Source: Paenibacillus castaneae
GTDB lineage: Bacteria > Bacillota > Bacilli > Paenibacillales > Paenibacillaceae
Direction: 5' to 3'
Length of the DNA: 64,000 bases
Assembly (NCBI RefSeq): GCF_002884445.1
Contig: NZ_KZ614144.1
Span: 413,272-477,271 of the forward strand
The translations under genes and the position numbers were made by a program. The stretch's first letter is position 1. Every line of letters begins with the position of its first letter. Shown piece after piece: positions 9,601 to 18,600 of the stretch. The notes below the pieces were generated by a model that saw only the letters and a list, made by a program, of their open reading frames with translations, had not been told where the DNA came from and did no database searches.

Positions 9601-10046
9601 AGCTTGAGAAATTATTGAATCAGCATCAGGACGAGGACAAATGGCTGGATCAATTTATTGAGGCACTGTATACGGATACGATCTGCAAGAAGGGTGCGCT
9701 CTACGTGTATGATCGTGATCCTGAGGAGGAAGCGTGGTCGCCGTTCGCCAATCTGATGAAGAGCAGCAGCTATGTGGAATATGAGGTGTTCGAGGGCTTC
9801 CGCAGACTGGATGACAAGAACCGCAGCGTATTGATGCGTAAAGCATCGCGCCGCGTTACGGAATTGACAGCTACGGAGGATACATCTCTGCTTGTTGCCA
9901 AGCTGGATGAATTATTCGGTACGTTCCTTGATGCACGTGAGCGGCTTGAATACGAGAGAGTTGAGCTGGCAAACGGCGAGGAAACCTATCGTTTCTATAA
10001 AGAAATGACAGCTAAGCTCAATGAAATTCGCAGAAAGTTGAAATAG
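6657..10046 (+). CDS. Giant tubulin-like GTPase (Tubulin_2 type)
   Basis: 1129 residues. The Rossmann-type start GLGGTG (residues 38-43) and the tubulin/FtsZ signature GGTGSG (189-194, in LTGLSGGTGSGCFLDIS) identify a tubulin-superfamily nucleotide-binding domain in about the first 400 residues. The remaining 700 are mostly helical and charged, with coiled-coil-like stretches around 540-640 and 930-1010. It is far longer than FtsZ (about 380) or tubulin (about 450). AGGAGG is 9 bases before ATG. No membrane segment, so cytosolic. It probably binds GTP and may polymerise, but whether it does cannot be read from sequence. Confidence 0.85.
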   Translation: MKPIVREHIQQLDVSLGGGIVSEKIRVDTIDNPILIIGLGGTGIDALLRLKYQINRRFKLPEDPVSKRKRDKPDNVEFLAFETNEQDRNKKYKGIGLDPINEFVLLSNAEVGGLLQNRSILEPYITDWLSPELSITDGMNGAAGVRQAGRLLLFTKINQVVQSIDKKIKTLSVGTNKKLMVFLLTGLSGGTGSGCFLDISYIVRGIIERDHGSAGIDRVNTLGYLFTPDINLANKSLSEHTREYIKKNGYAALKELDYWMNVDSRGERFKQQYGSILSVNSPLPPFNLCHLISATNAEGKLLENAYDYCMNVTAENITNFMASEDKQSGEEFAIHDYISNIRTNIAQMNKLYPANYDYNIIGASSAVLPIEEMTTYLAYRLFNKMDKMFEKAPSQEDVEKFARKLGIDIDTIGKTFDSRIPEPLPGYQNSERLSYNNVIKMQAVNMDTELEQSFLARAREEYIKAKKQLPGEIVGQFTDQIRRTFLHPEQGPFYVSRLLYTEKGFCLLKMLLSYIETLRENLQRLPRDIEAAKEQADERMGDAKSAFVSKDKKKNNYIEAKINEYWLHADVERMEQMIEFYEDLHALLNSENNRIYNVYTEILNVLNSIFAKNGDLLTNGEEHADHKGNKTYYWNIVSVPDISGVISKLMDNKDGDDLIRDFTQELLDHSNQWVKEQEIDIVSSISEFLTDKFGDLITKSMEDFLVMKYGNEESIEKFVERHIASKLDEEAVPVFHLSNSSGNLHVPSWGFVSVPVQAPSILKGIRNYQNNALGKSHFTIKESEVKNRIFWLNTRNGVPLFVYTPLKVYEESYERTILDKEGIGRHLVQTDRVNWTYLPSPIPEKSWGDTYVNSRVQGYNARVRAEFAKAEGYRIIVEKGIDNNTSSRYSVQFTKPFDLGAELKGYNMQLDAAKPNLGEVKRALNELKRLLSEGLEVAGVKDIFGSFSEELAQENLIRSPELLGRVREELAKYEAISVKANELEKLLNQHQDEDKWLDQFIEALYTDTICKKGALYVYDRDPEEEAWSPFANLMKSSSYVEYEVFEGFRRLDDKNRSVLMRKASRRVTELTATEDTSLLVAKLDELFGTFLDARERLEYERVELANGEETYRFYKEMTAKLNEIRRKLK

Positions 10047-10048
10047 CT

Positions 10049-12421
10049 ATGAGAATGCTACTGGAACGTTTCGCGGCTGATTATTCGGCCGCCGAGCAAA
10101 AATTAAGCGGACTTGAAGACGATCAGAGCAGTATCCACTACCCGACCGTATTTCTGTTCATTGGCGATGAGGCGGGGGAAGCGATCGAGCCGATGATTCG
10201 CTCCAATGCATTGAAATGGGATAATAATGCTGGCGTTATGTATGTCCATGTGGCATCGCATGAGGCGAACGGAGATGTGCGTTCGCCGCAGGTTGTCCGG
10301 GTAGCGCTGAATGGACTTTCTGAGGCTCTGAGCGATAACCGCACTGGCCGGAAGGACTTAGGAATTGCTTTCCACCAAGAAGGGCGGCATTTGACGGATT
10401 TGAACCGGGCATTGCGGCAGGTCAGCGACCAAATCGCCGACTATGGCCGATTGTATGCCTCCTTTGACCGTCTCCATCTTGCCGTTATTACGAGAGTCGA
10501 TGATGCGATGAACATACTTGTTCCCGATATTTCATTGCTGGCGCAATCGATCTTTCTGCAGCTGTTCAAATCGGTGCAAATGGATTTATACGCGCTAATC
10601 AACGAACGCGATCAGTCGGAAACTTTTGGTTATGCAGGAGCTGCGGGAATAAGCTTTCTGCGCGAGCTGGAGCTCGTGCAGCGACCGGATTACTCCTATT
10701 CGGCCAAGCTGCAGGTTACTGGCGACGGACTGTCGATCCCGGTCGTTCATCATTCTTCTGCATTGTTTGATCTTGTTTACGTGCTCTCTGATCGCAACGA
10801 GAAGGGAATTACGACACTTAATGGCATGCAGGATAATTATGAGATCATCTGTCATATTTTGCTGCTGAAAAACAGGAAAAGAAGAGATGGTCTGACGCAG
10901 TCCAATGACGGCAGCTATAATAATTCATCCTTCAAGAACAGCTTGATGACCGAATCTGGAAGACAAGGCTTTGTTTCTGCCGGCCTCGCCAAAGTAAAGC
11001 GGCCTAACTATTCTATCGCTTTGACTGTGCTCTATCACTTCTGCAGGGGAATTACGATGCGGCTAAGAAACGCGCCGGAGCTCACCGATAAGGATAAGCT
11101 TGCTTTCTTTGGCCTTGATTCTGCATCCATGGAGGCGAGAGTGTCACAGATAGTCCCTGCTGAGGATAAACTCGCCGATATGATGGGCTTATTAACGAGC
11201 GGCATGCGTTACGATCAATTGAAGCGCATGTCACTGAGGGAAGCGGAGGCAGCTTTGTTCGGTGATGGCTGCTCAGCCTTCTTCCACAACCATTTCAAAT
11301 ATGCATCTGAAGAACGTCTCGTTCAAGTAAATGCGCCTCAGGAGCTAAGTCAAACGATTTCCCGCAATCAGAAAGGGCATCCGGAGATTGGCTTCTACCA
11401 GCTTTCGGAGTGGACCAATGAAAAGAATGAGGAAGGCAGCGTGCAAGGGAGCGTCCGCGCTCGCATGCGAGATTTGGTCAGGGAGATCGATCAAGCGCGA
11501 GAAGAACTGGATCGTATCCGTGAAACACGCGTAGAGGATTTAAAGTTCCAGCGGCTTCCGCTGCTGGATAAGCAGAACCTGCGCTCCTTCATACGCGCCT
11601 TTTTCGATACGGTATACCGCATGCATTGGCAAATTTTGCAGCTTGAGACGGAGCTGGCCTTGTACCGGCGCTTTGCCAATGAGCTTGAGAAGCTTCATGA
11701 GCCGTACCGGCTCCAAGTGCAGCGCATGGATGCGCTGGAGGAAGAGCTTAAATCTGCCGCGCTTCACAGCATTCGCATGGCCGACGATTATATCGGGCAG
11801 AACATATTCGACTATTACGAACGAGTGACGGACACTCTGATGAAAGAGATAGAAGATAAGCGCGGAGCTGCTGTTTTCTTTGAAGAGCGCTATGTGGGAA
11901 GTGTAACAGAGCTGCTGGATCAAGGAGACGACAAGCTTGCTGAGAGGCTGATTGACGTTTGCCGCAAGCATCTGCTGACCGCAGAGCCATTTGCTCAGAC
12001 GTTCGAGGAGGAGCTGCTGCTTCGTGCCAATGTTTCTGTAGCCTACACCAACAGAAAGGCCTTATCGAGGGATGAATTGTTCAATCGGCTTTATCGTACG
12101 CTGGAGGACAATGCTTCGATTAATATAAGGCTGCTTGATTATACGCATGAGCATCGTTATGAGGAAAAATATTTATTCGGCGATGGCGAGAGTGAATTTA
12201 TTCGATACGCGCTTGGCGTCGATGAAACATCTCGTATTTATAAGCTTGGCTGTGTTCATGAGAAGCGCAGCAGCGGCGTCGAGAAATTGAATCTAATGGG
12301 CGGCTTCCATTTAGAGGATTTGATGTACTACCGCAATGGCAAGGTTTACTACGAAACCTATCTTCAGAACGGTTATGAATTTCATGCGCTCGACTCCTCG
12401 CGGCTGCCGGAGCTTAGGTAA
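10049..12421 (+). CDS. 790-residue partner of tubulin-like protein, unknown fold
   Basis: It starts two bases after the tubulin-like stop with no strong ribosome site, which implies translational coupling. The N-terminal part (YPTVFLFIGDEAG, then VITRVDDAMNILVPDISLLAQ) alternates beta and helix like a Rossmann domain, but I see no GGTGSG or P-loop, so it may be a nucleotide-free tubulin relative; this is a guess. Residues about 480-620 look like a long coiled coil (REIDQAREELDRIRETR, ELEKLHEPYRLQVQRMDALEEEL). The C-terminal region is mixed. No signal peptide or membrane segment. Likely a cytosolic binding partner of the tubulin-like protein. Confidence 0.7.
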   Translation: MRMLLERFAADYSAAEQKLSGLEDDQSSIHYPTVFLFIGDEAGEAIEPMIRSNALKWDNNAGVMYVHVASHEANGDVRSPQVVRVALNGLSEALSDNRTGRKDLGIAFHQEGRHLTDLNRALRQVSDQIADYGRLYASFDRLHLAVITRVDDAMNILVPDISLLAQSIFLQLFKSVQMDLYALINERDQSETFGYAGAAGISFLRELELVQRPDYSYSAKLQVTGDGLSIPVVHHSSALFDLVYVLSDRNEKGITTLNGMQDNYEIICHILLLKNRKRRDGLTQSNDGSYNNSSFKNSLMTESGRQGFVSAGLAKVKRPNYSIALTVLYHFCRGITMRLRNAPELTDKDKLAFFGLDSASMEARVSQIVPAEDKLADMMGLLTSGMRYDQLKRMSLREAEAALFGDGCSAFFHNHFKYASEERLVQVNAPQELSQTISRNQKGHPEIGFYQLSEWTNEKNEEGSVQGSVRARMRDLVREIDQAREELDRIRETRVEDLKFQRLPLLDKQNLRSFIRAFFDTVYRMHWQILQLETELALYRRFANELEKLHEPYRLQVQRMDALEEELKSAALHSIRMADDYIGQNIFDYYERVTDTLMKEIEDKRGAAVFFEERYVGSVTELLDQGDDKLAERLIDVCRKHLLTAEPFAQTFEEELLLRANVSVAYTNRKALSRDELFNRLYRTLEDNASINIRLLDYTHEHRYEEKYLFGDGESEFIRYALGVDETSRIYKLGCVHEKRSSGVEKLNLMGGFHLEDLMYYRNGKVYYETYLQNGYEFHALDSSRLPELR

Positions 12422-12480
12422 CCGGAAAGCAACAATTATTGCTGCTTCCCATTAGAAGGTTGGAAAGGAATGCTGCTATC

Positions 12481-13764
12481 GTGCAAAGGAAAATAAATGT
12501 GCTCCTTGTTTTATTCAGCTTAATCGGCGGGGCAGCCGGCTTTGCCATCGGTGAAGTTATGCTGAGCAAGCTTTCTCCTGAATGGCCCCGCATAGTCGTC
12601 ATTGGCTTGTACTTTGGCGTTCTTGCTTTATGCATCGGGCTGGCTTGCTTAATAGCTGAGATGATCTCTCCGAAGCTAAGCGGATCGTCGTGGCGTCAGC
12701 GTTATACGGGTCTATCTTGGAAGCTGCTGGTGCCGGCAACGCTTGTTATGCTGTTTGCTGTTGGCAGCTTGCTTCAGTTCCTTTACGGGCTTCACTTTGG
12801 CGGGCTTAAGCAGGTGAAGGATATCATTCTTGTCATCGACAATTCCGAGAGCATGCTGGAGACTGATCCGGATAATGAACGATATAGCGCTGCAAAGCAG
12901 CTGATTCAAAACATGGAAAGCGATAAACGAGTGGCTGTTGTCGTATTCAACGATTCGGCTAAGCTTGTGCAGCCGTTTGTAAGCGTAGGCGAGCAAGCAG
13001 GCAAGGATTCCGTAAATACCGTTATTGACGGGCTTAATGAAGCTATTGGAGGAACGGACTTTGCGCTTGCTCTCGGAGAAGCATTGAATACGATTGAGAG
13101 CGAAGCTTCTGAACGCGGAACGATGGTTATTTTGCTGTCTGACGGCTTTAGCGAATCTCGTATCGATGAGCTGCTTGCAACCTATAAGGAAAAGCAAATA
13201 ACAGTAAACACCATCGGTTTAAGTCAGGTTCTACCGAAAGGCTCAGAGCTGCTGAAACAAATCGCTAGATCGACCGGAGGCAGCTACCGCGATGTCACGA
13301 AGGCCGATGGACTGGCGATGGCGTTTCAGAACATATATGACACCATTGACAATCGAACGCTCTTAACGGAGCGCACCGGACCGGTAGCAGATAATGTTTT
13401 CTATCAATTGCTGCGAATTGTGTCGATCGCGATTCTCGGCGTGGCACTCGGCGTAGCGCTGGGCATTGTGTTCGATAATCGCTACTTAGCGCTAAGCTTC
13501 GGCATCGGCGGCCTAGTCGGCGGCCTGCTGGCAGGCTTCATATTGGAGTCAGGATTATCCGGCCAATCTTTCGGGGACGGTGTCAGCCGACTCACAGCTG
13601 ATCTAGTGCTCGCTCTCGTTATCGGACTGTTCCCGCTTATTGTGCCGATTAGAGAAAACAATAGCGCTAGACCGATGAGAGGCGGAAGAAATAGAGGACT
13701 AAACGGCCAAGCTTCTACGGGTCTAAGCGGTCGCGCCAAAGACAGCCGCAGTCATGGATTTTAA
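12481..13764 (+). CDS. Polytopic membrane vWA protein
   Basis: 427 residues from GTG 12481 (AAAGGA 11 bases upstream); an in-frame TTG at 12439 would add 14 residues and is possible. Three helices come first, then a vWA domain from about residue 118 with MIDAS D120-N-S-E-S and TDFALALGEAL as the metal-binding Thr region. Three more helices and a basic tail (RGGRNRG) follow. Positive charges on the N terminus, the loop after helix 2 and the tail put those parts inside, so the vWA domain should face outward, like that of the first gene. The operon therefore displays two different vWA domains outside the membrane. Confidence 0.82.
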   Translation: MQRKINVLLVLFSLIGGAAGFAIGEVMLSKLSPEWPRIVVIGLYFGVLALCIGLACLIAEMISPKLSGSSWRQRYTGLSWKLLVPATLVMLFAVGSLLQFLYGLHFGGLKQVKDIILVIDNSESMLETDPDNERYSAAKQLIQNMESDKRVAVVVFNDSAKLVQPFVSVGEQAGKDSVNTVIDGLNEAIGGTDFALALGEALNTIESEASERGTMVILLSDGFSESRIDELLATYKEKQITVNTIGLSQVLPKGSELLKQIARSTGGSYRDVTKADGLAMAFQNIYDTIDNRTLLTERTGPVADNVFYQLLRIVSIAILGVALGVALGIVFDNRYLALSFGIGGLVGGLLAGFILESGLSGQSFGDGVSRLTADLVLALVIGLFPLIVPIRENNSARPMRGGRNRGLNGQASTGLSGRAKDSRSHGF

Positions 13765-13785
13765 ATAATGCGGGGGCGGATATAA

Positions 13786-14421
13786 ATGCGATTCATTCAT
13801 GCGGAGCAAGATTCTCCGCTTATCAGCGGATTAACCCGCACAATGGAGGCGGATCTTTGTACGCTTCGCTGGCACTGGCCGGGAAGTGTGCAGGCGGTCT
13901 ACATTGGGAAGACGGCAGCGGGACAGGAGCAAGCCGATGCCCCAAGTACGGCCGGCTTAAAGCTCTATACGAAAGCCGAATACAAAGCGAATAACGGCTA
14001 TCATAGCCGAATAGAAGGCATCGGGCGTTATACGTTCACCGTGTATGCCTGCCAGGAGGGTGAGGGCGGTCCGCAGCTCATCCTGCAGCAAGGCGGGGAG
14101 AATGCGATTGAGATCAGTGCCGGGAAAGCTAAAATTCAATATTCGATCCGGTCCAAATCCGGCATATTTCAGAAATACAAAACGATTCAAATTCAAGTGA
14201 CGACTGAGGTTCCCTTGGCGAAGGACGTACTTTGCTACGTCAAGAAGCAGGGCGGTTATCCTGCTAATAAAGAGGATGGCACCTTATATCCGTTTGTCTC
14301 GCCATTCAGCTCAGGGAAAAACCTGCTTCCAGCTATTGAAGTTGGGAAGCAGGATTATATTCGGTTATTTTTTACCGATGGCCGCCTCTACGGGCAAATG
14401 TATGAGTTGATTTCAGTATAA
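13786..14421 (+). CDS. 211-residue beta-rich protein, unknown
   Basis: No family recognised. No signal peptide or membrane segment. The sequence is strand-rich, and TLRWHWPGSVQAVYI near residues 24-38 resembles the first strands of a fibronectin type III-like sandwich. A second beta segment lies at about 110-150 (KIQYSIRSKSGIFQKYKTIQIQ, given in part). GGGGGCGGAT before ATG is a modest ribosome site. It sits between the polytopic vWA gene and the GTPase gene, 14 bases before the latter, and is probably a cytosolic adaptor of the complex. Confidence 0.6.
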   Translation: MRFIHAEQDSPLISGLTRTMEADLCTLRWHWPGSVQAVYIGKTAAGQEQADAPSTAGLKLYTKAEYKANNGYHSRIEGIGRYTFTVYACQEGEGGPQLILQQGGENAIEISAGKAKIQYSIRSKSGIFQKYKTIQIQVTTEVPLAKDVLCYVKKQGGYPANKEDGTLYPFVSPFSSGKNLLPAIEVGKQDYIRLFFTDGRLYGQMYELISV

Positions 14422-14435
14422 AGGAGGAAGATTGC

Positions 14436-15695
14436 ATGGGCATTTTCGATCTTTTCAAGAAGAAGCCTGAGGCAGAGCCGCGGCCTCTATTTTATGATAT
14501 CGTCTGTCCCTATTGCTTCAGTAAGTTCTCACCAGCTGAAGTTGTGTTCCGCGCTACCCATTCCCGTGAGGACGATGAGGATTATGCGCTCGGTGAAGAT
14601 GAAGAGCTTAACAAATACAGGGAGCGATTCGGTCTGGATTCTGTTCATGATATGGAAGCGGTGCTCCGTCCGCAGGATGTTCCTGAGGAGCATCATGTCT
14701 ACTCGGATCATGTGCTGATCGGTTTGAATGATCGGTATGGAGAGCTGACGCGCAAACGGCTTTGCCCGAGCTGCCATAATGAGCTTCCAGTGACGGCTGG
14801 CAAAGTGCCAAGCAATATTATTTCCATTATCGGAGCCTCACAGGTAGGCAAATCCGTTTATATGACGGCTTTAATCCATACGCTGCAGCATACAACAGCT
14901 GATCATTTCCATGCAGCCTGCATGCCGCTCAACGCGGAGATTAGCCGCAAATTCCGCACCTATTACGAGGAGCCTTTATTTGAGCGTGGCGATCTGCTTG
15001 CTTCCACGCAGAAGGAAAAGATGCAGGAGCCGTTTATTTTTCAATTCGTATTTAAAGACGAATCAAAGCCGCCGCTGACGCTCGTCTTTTTTGATGTTGC
15101 GGGAGAGGGCATGGTGGAGCAGGATTATCTCGGGCTGCACGGCCAGCATATCAAAAATTCGGCAGGTATATTGCTAATGGTCGATCCACTGCAAATCCGC
15201 TCGATTCGCGAGAAAATTCGGATTCAGCTTGGGGATAAGCCTGGTGAATGGGTATCTCAGTATGATGAGCCGCGTGATGTTGTATTGACGATGTTCGGAG
15301 ACTTCATCGCTTATCAGGACAACAGCAAAACGGATATTCCGACAGCGGTTGTACTGACCAAGAGCGACATGCTTCATTCGCTCAAGGATGAAGAAGGAGA
15401 ATATATCAAGTCGAACAGCAATATTTTCAACAATATGGTGCATCGTGATTATTTCAATCTGACTGAATTTGAGAATATAGACGGTGAGGTTAGACGCTTC
15501 ATCGAGAAGGTCGATCGGCCATTTAAAGGAACGATGGATGTTTATTTCAAAGATACCGCTTATTATGCTGTGTCCGCGCTTGGCAGCAATCCGGTCGATC
15601 AGAAGCTGCAAACCGTCGTAAGTCCGATAAGGGTAGATGAGCCGTTCATATGGCTGCTTTACAAGCTGAAATACATCGAGGGGAGAAGAGAATAG
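14436..15695 (+). CDS. Zinc-ribbon TRAFAC-type GTPase (Double-GTPase-like)
   Basis: 419 residues. An N-terminal CPYC (Cys24, Cys27) and a later CPSC (Cys110, Cys113) form a split zinc ribbon around an acidic insert. A P-loop GTPase domain follows: G1 GASQVGKS (133-140), G3 DVAGEG (Asp220) and G4 TKSD (308-311), where TKxD replaces NKxD. This matches what I know as the Double-GTPase 2 type found next to GTPase-associated protein 1; that family name is from memory. AAAGGAGG lies before ATG. The stop codon overlaps the GTG of the next gene by one base. Probably the switch of the system, coupled to the cytosolic N terminus of the next product. Confidence 0.82.
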   Translation: MGIFDLFKKKPEAEPRPLFYDIVCPYCFSKFSPAEVVFRATHSREDDEDYALGEDEELNKYRERFGLDSVHDMEAVLRPQDVPEEHHVYSDHVLIGLNDRYGELTRKRLCPSCHNELPVTAGKVPSNIISIIGASQVGKSVYMTALIHTLQHTTADHFHAACMPLNAEISRKFRTYYEEPLFERGDLLASTQKEKMQEPFIFQFVFKDESKPPLTLVFFDVAGEGMVEQDYLGLHGQHIKNSAGILLMVDPLQIRSIREKIRIQLGDKPGEWVSQYDEPRDVVLTMFGDFIAYQDNSKTDIPTAVVLTKSDMLHSLKDEEGEYIKSNSNIFNNMVHRDYFNLTEFENIDGEVRRFIEKVDRPFKGTMDVYFKDTAYYAVSALGSNPVDQKLQTVVSPIRVDEPFIWLLYKLKYIEGRRE

Positions 15696-18600
15696 TGCGT
15701 GATTCTAATGCGGGCAGACGGATTCAACAGCAGATGTACGCACGGGAAAGACGCGGTATTTTTCGCTCTACGGAAGGCTATGATACGATTGCCAAGTCGA
15801 ATGGACTCGATCCTAATTTTATTAAAAAACAGCTTCATCCGTTTTGCGTTTATGACGCTCCTGCCGAGCTGGCAGCACGCGGAGTGAAGGACGACGCGGC
15901 TTATCCGGAGACGATGCATCTGCTTCGTCTGGAGAACGGCGATATGCTGCTTGGACGAAGCGTATTTCGCTCAGCGGACTTCACCGGGCTGCGCAGTGCT
16001 TTTTTTACACATAACTATATTGTTCCAGGCGATGATCCTCTCAAATCAGAGAATGATTATAAGGCATGGCTTCGCGCATCCTTTGCCGATAGCTATGATA
16101 TTCATGAGGGCACAGAGCTTCCAGAATTAACGAGTTTGCCTGTTCAGACGATTGTTCCGGCGAATGAGGGGCATCACTCCGTTCTGGAGGAGCTTTCTAT
16201 TGATGAGAAGCAATTCAAGGGACTGTTGTACGCTGTGATGGCAGCAGTCGGGGGCAAAAAGAAGATTTACGTTTCGCTAGATGTGCCGATCGCACAGCTC
16301 CCAAGCAAAGCGAAGCAGCTGCTTGCTGTGCTTTATGCCAGCTTGCCTTATGCATATCGTACGCAGCTTGGCTTTATTACGTATGCGAAAGAGCCGCAAA
16401 GCCGCAAATCAGTTCATCTTACGTTCGTCGAGCAGGGCAGCTTGCGTGTCGGCGATCGGAATGTAGAGAAGGATTTTACGTTTGACTTCGCTAATAATCG
16501 GATAACAAATGTCGATTTGGACGGAATGGATCAGCCTTATTTGGATTTTGCATGGGACAACCTGGATAATCCAGACCGAGCAGACCGGTTCTTTCAATTC
16601 GCCGAGCTGATGCTGTCCGGCATGGAGCCAGATCGTCAGGTAGCTGCCTCCAGCTATCACGAGCTGTCCGTTATGTTTCAAATCGACGAAGGCAGCGAAC
16701 AATTGTACGAAACGCACAAAAGCGCTGTGCTTCGCGGCTTGCTCGATTATTTAAAGCCGACGGATTCGATAAATACAAAAATTCGTTTGAATGATCTATT
16801 GCTGTCCAGATTTGACTATGAATTTGACCAGTTGATGCAGAAAAAAGTGCCGGAAGACTTTGTGGCGGAAAGTATTAAAGACTTTTACCGCATCGTTGAC
16901 AAGCATTATGCGAATAAAATCGTAACCTACTTCGTATTGGCAATTACGAATGCAAATGCTCAGAGCAGGCCTGATGCAGCAGCTTCTTTCTTTAAGTCTA
17001 TCGAAGGCAATCCAGCTTTAAGCGAAGCCTTTTTCTCCGCAGTGCTTAAGGAAAGGAAATATGCTGAAAGCTTATTCATGCCTTATATTGGAGAGAAGCT
17101 GGGCAAAGCGCCGGGCGTGAAGAGCCTCCTTCAATTATTGGAGCAATGGTGCGGCGTTCATCCACAGCTATTCAACAATCGGCCGTTTCGAGTGCTTGCC
17201 AGCGAGCAGCTTAAAAATAAGCTGGAGCGAGAGCATCGCTCCATGACTGCTGTCAGCAAAACATTTGAAGGGTTGGATAAGCTGGAAAGAGAAGTCAAGC
17301 AAGTGAAGCTGGCCGATGCATTCGGAGCCGCAGACTTCTATCAGGAGCTGGCGCTTACCGCCTATCGCACGCTGCTGATCGAGCTTGAAGTGGACACACT
17401 CACGAAAGAGCAGCTTACCGGGGCTACCTTTCTGCAGGCTAAAGAGCGGCTAAAGCAATGGAACGAAGAGCTTCATGACCCAAGACAGCGCTCGTCAGCG
17501 CGTGTTCTTAGCTCGCTATACGAATGGTATACACAGCCGAAGCCGAGTAAAGCGGTGTTTGAAGGGTTGTCTCCGGCTGAAATCGACCGTGTGCAGCTAA
17601 TTGGCAGACGGCTGCTCGCAGAGCAGGTAGAGACTGCGCAGTTCGAGCGTGTTGTCGAAGCGTTTCGCCATAGCTCTGATGTGGAAATTGTGGACTATGT
17701 GGGCTTGCTGGATTTCTTGCGCAAAAACGCTGCGAGCAAAGAAACCGTTTATCAGTTCTTCCAATGGTCAGAGAAGCATCCGGATTTCATGAGGTCTAGA
17801 GGCTTTGTACCGGCCTATACGTCGGCTGTCATTGCATACTTTAAGAAATATGACCGTGATGCATTCAAGAAGCGTGCGAATTGGAAACAATATTTCGATC
17901 ATGCAGGACGCACTCTGCAAGCTGTATATAAGCAGGCAAGGCAGGAGCTGGCCTCGCCTTTGACTAAGTTTTTTCGCGGGAATCGTAAAGCGGCCGTAAT
18001 TACTTCGATTACTACGCTTGGTGTTATTATTGTGGCGATTGGCCTGCTTCTCATGTTAACGGATAAAAAAACGCCGGAGCAGGAGGCGATCTTGCCAGAG
18101 GTTCAACCGACGGACAACGTTGTTCCGGAGAAGGAGCCTGAGCTGGAAACGGTTGTGTATGTGGAACAGGCACCTGCTGCGGAAGGGCAGAAAGCGATGA
18201 CTTCGCTCGTCTTTATGTTCAGCGACGCTGCTGCATGTGCTGCTTTTAACCCGGTGAATTTAACCATTGTAACACCGGATAACGAGACGACAGCATTTAG
18301 AGGGCTCAGCCATGAAACGAACTGTAAGACGGATTCAGGGGATAACGCAGCTTCGGGTGATAAGAGTGGCGTGAATGACACCACAACAAGTGTGCCGACC
18401 AATTCGCCGAAAGGACAAGCGGAATCTTCAGCAACACCGGAGCCTTCCCCTACACCTACGTCCGATACAGCTTCATCAGGTTCGGGAAAGGCAGCCAAAA
18501 CCGATAGCAGCCCTCCAACTGCAGTAACTGGAGAAGGGAATGGATTGGATCAGGAAACAAGCAGCCCTCCTGCGGAAAAAGTGGAGTATTTGTACAAAAC

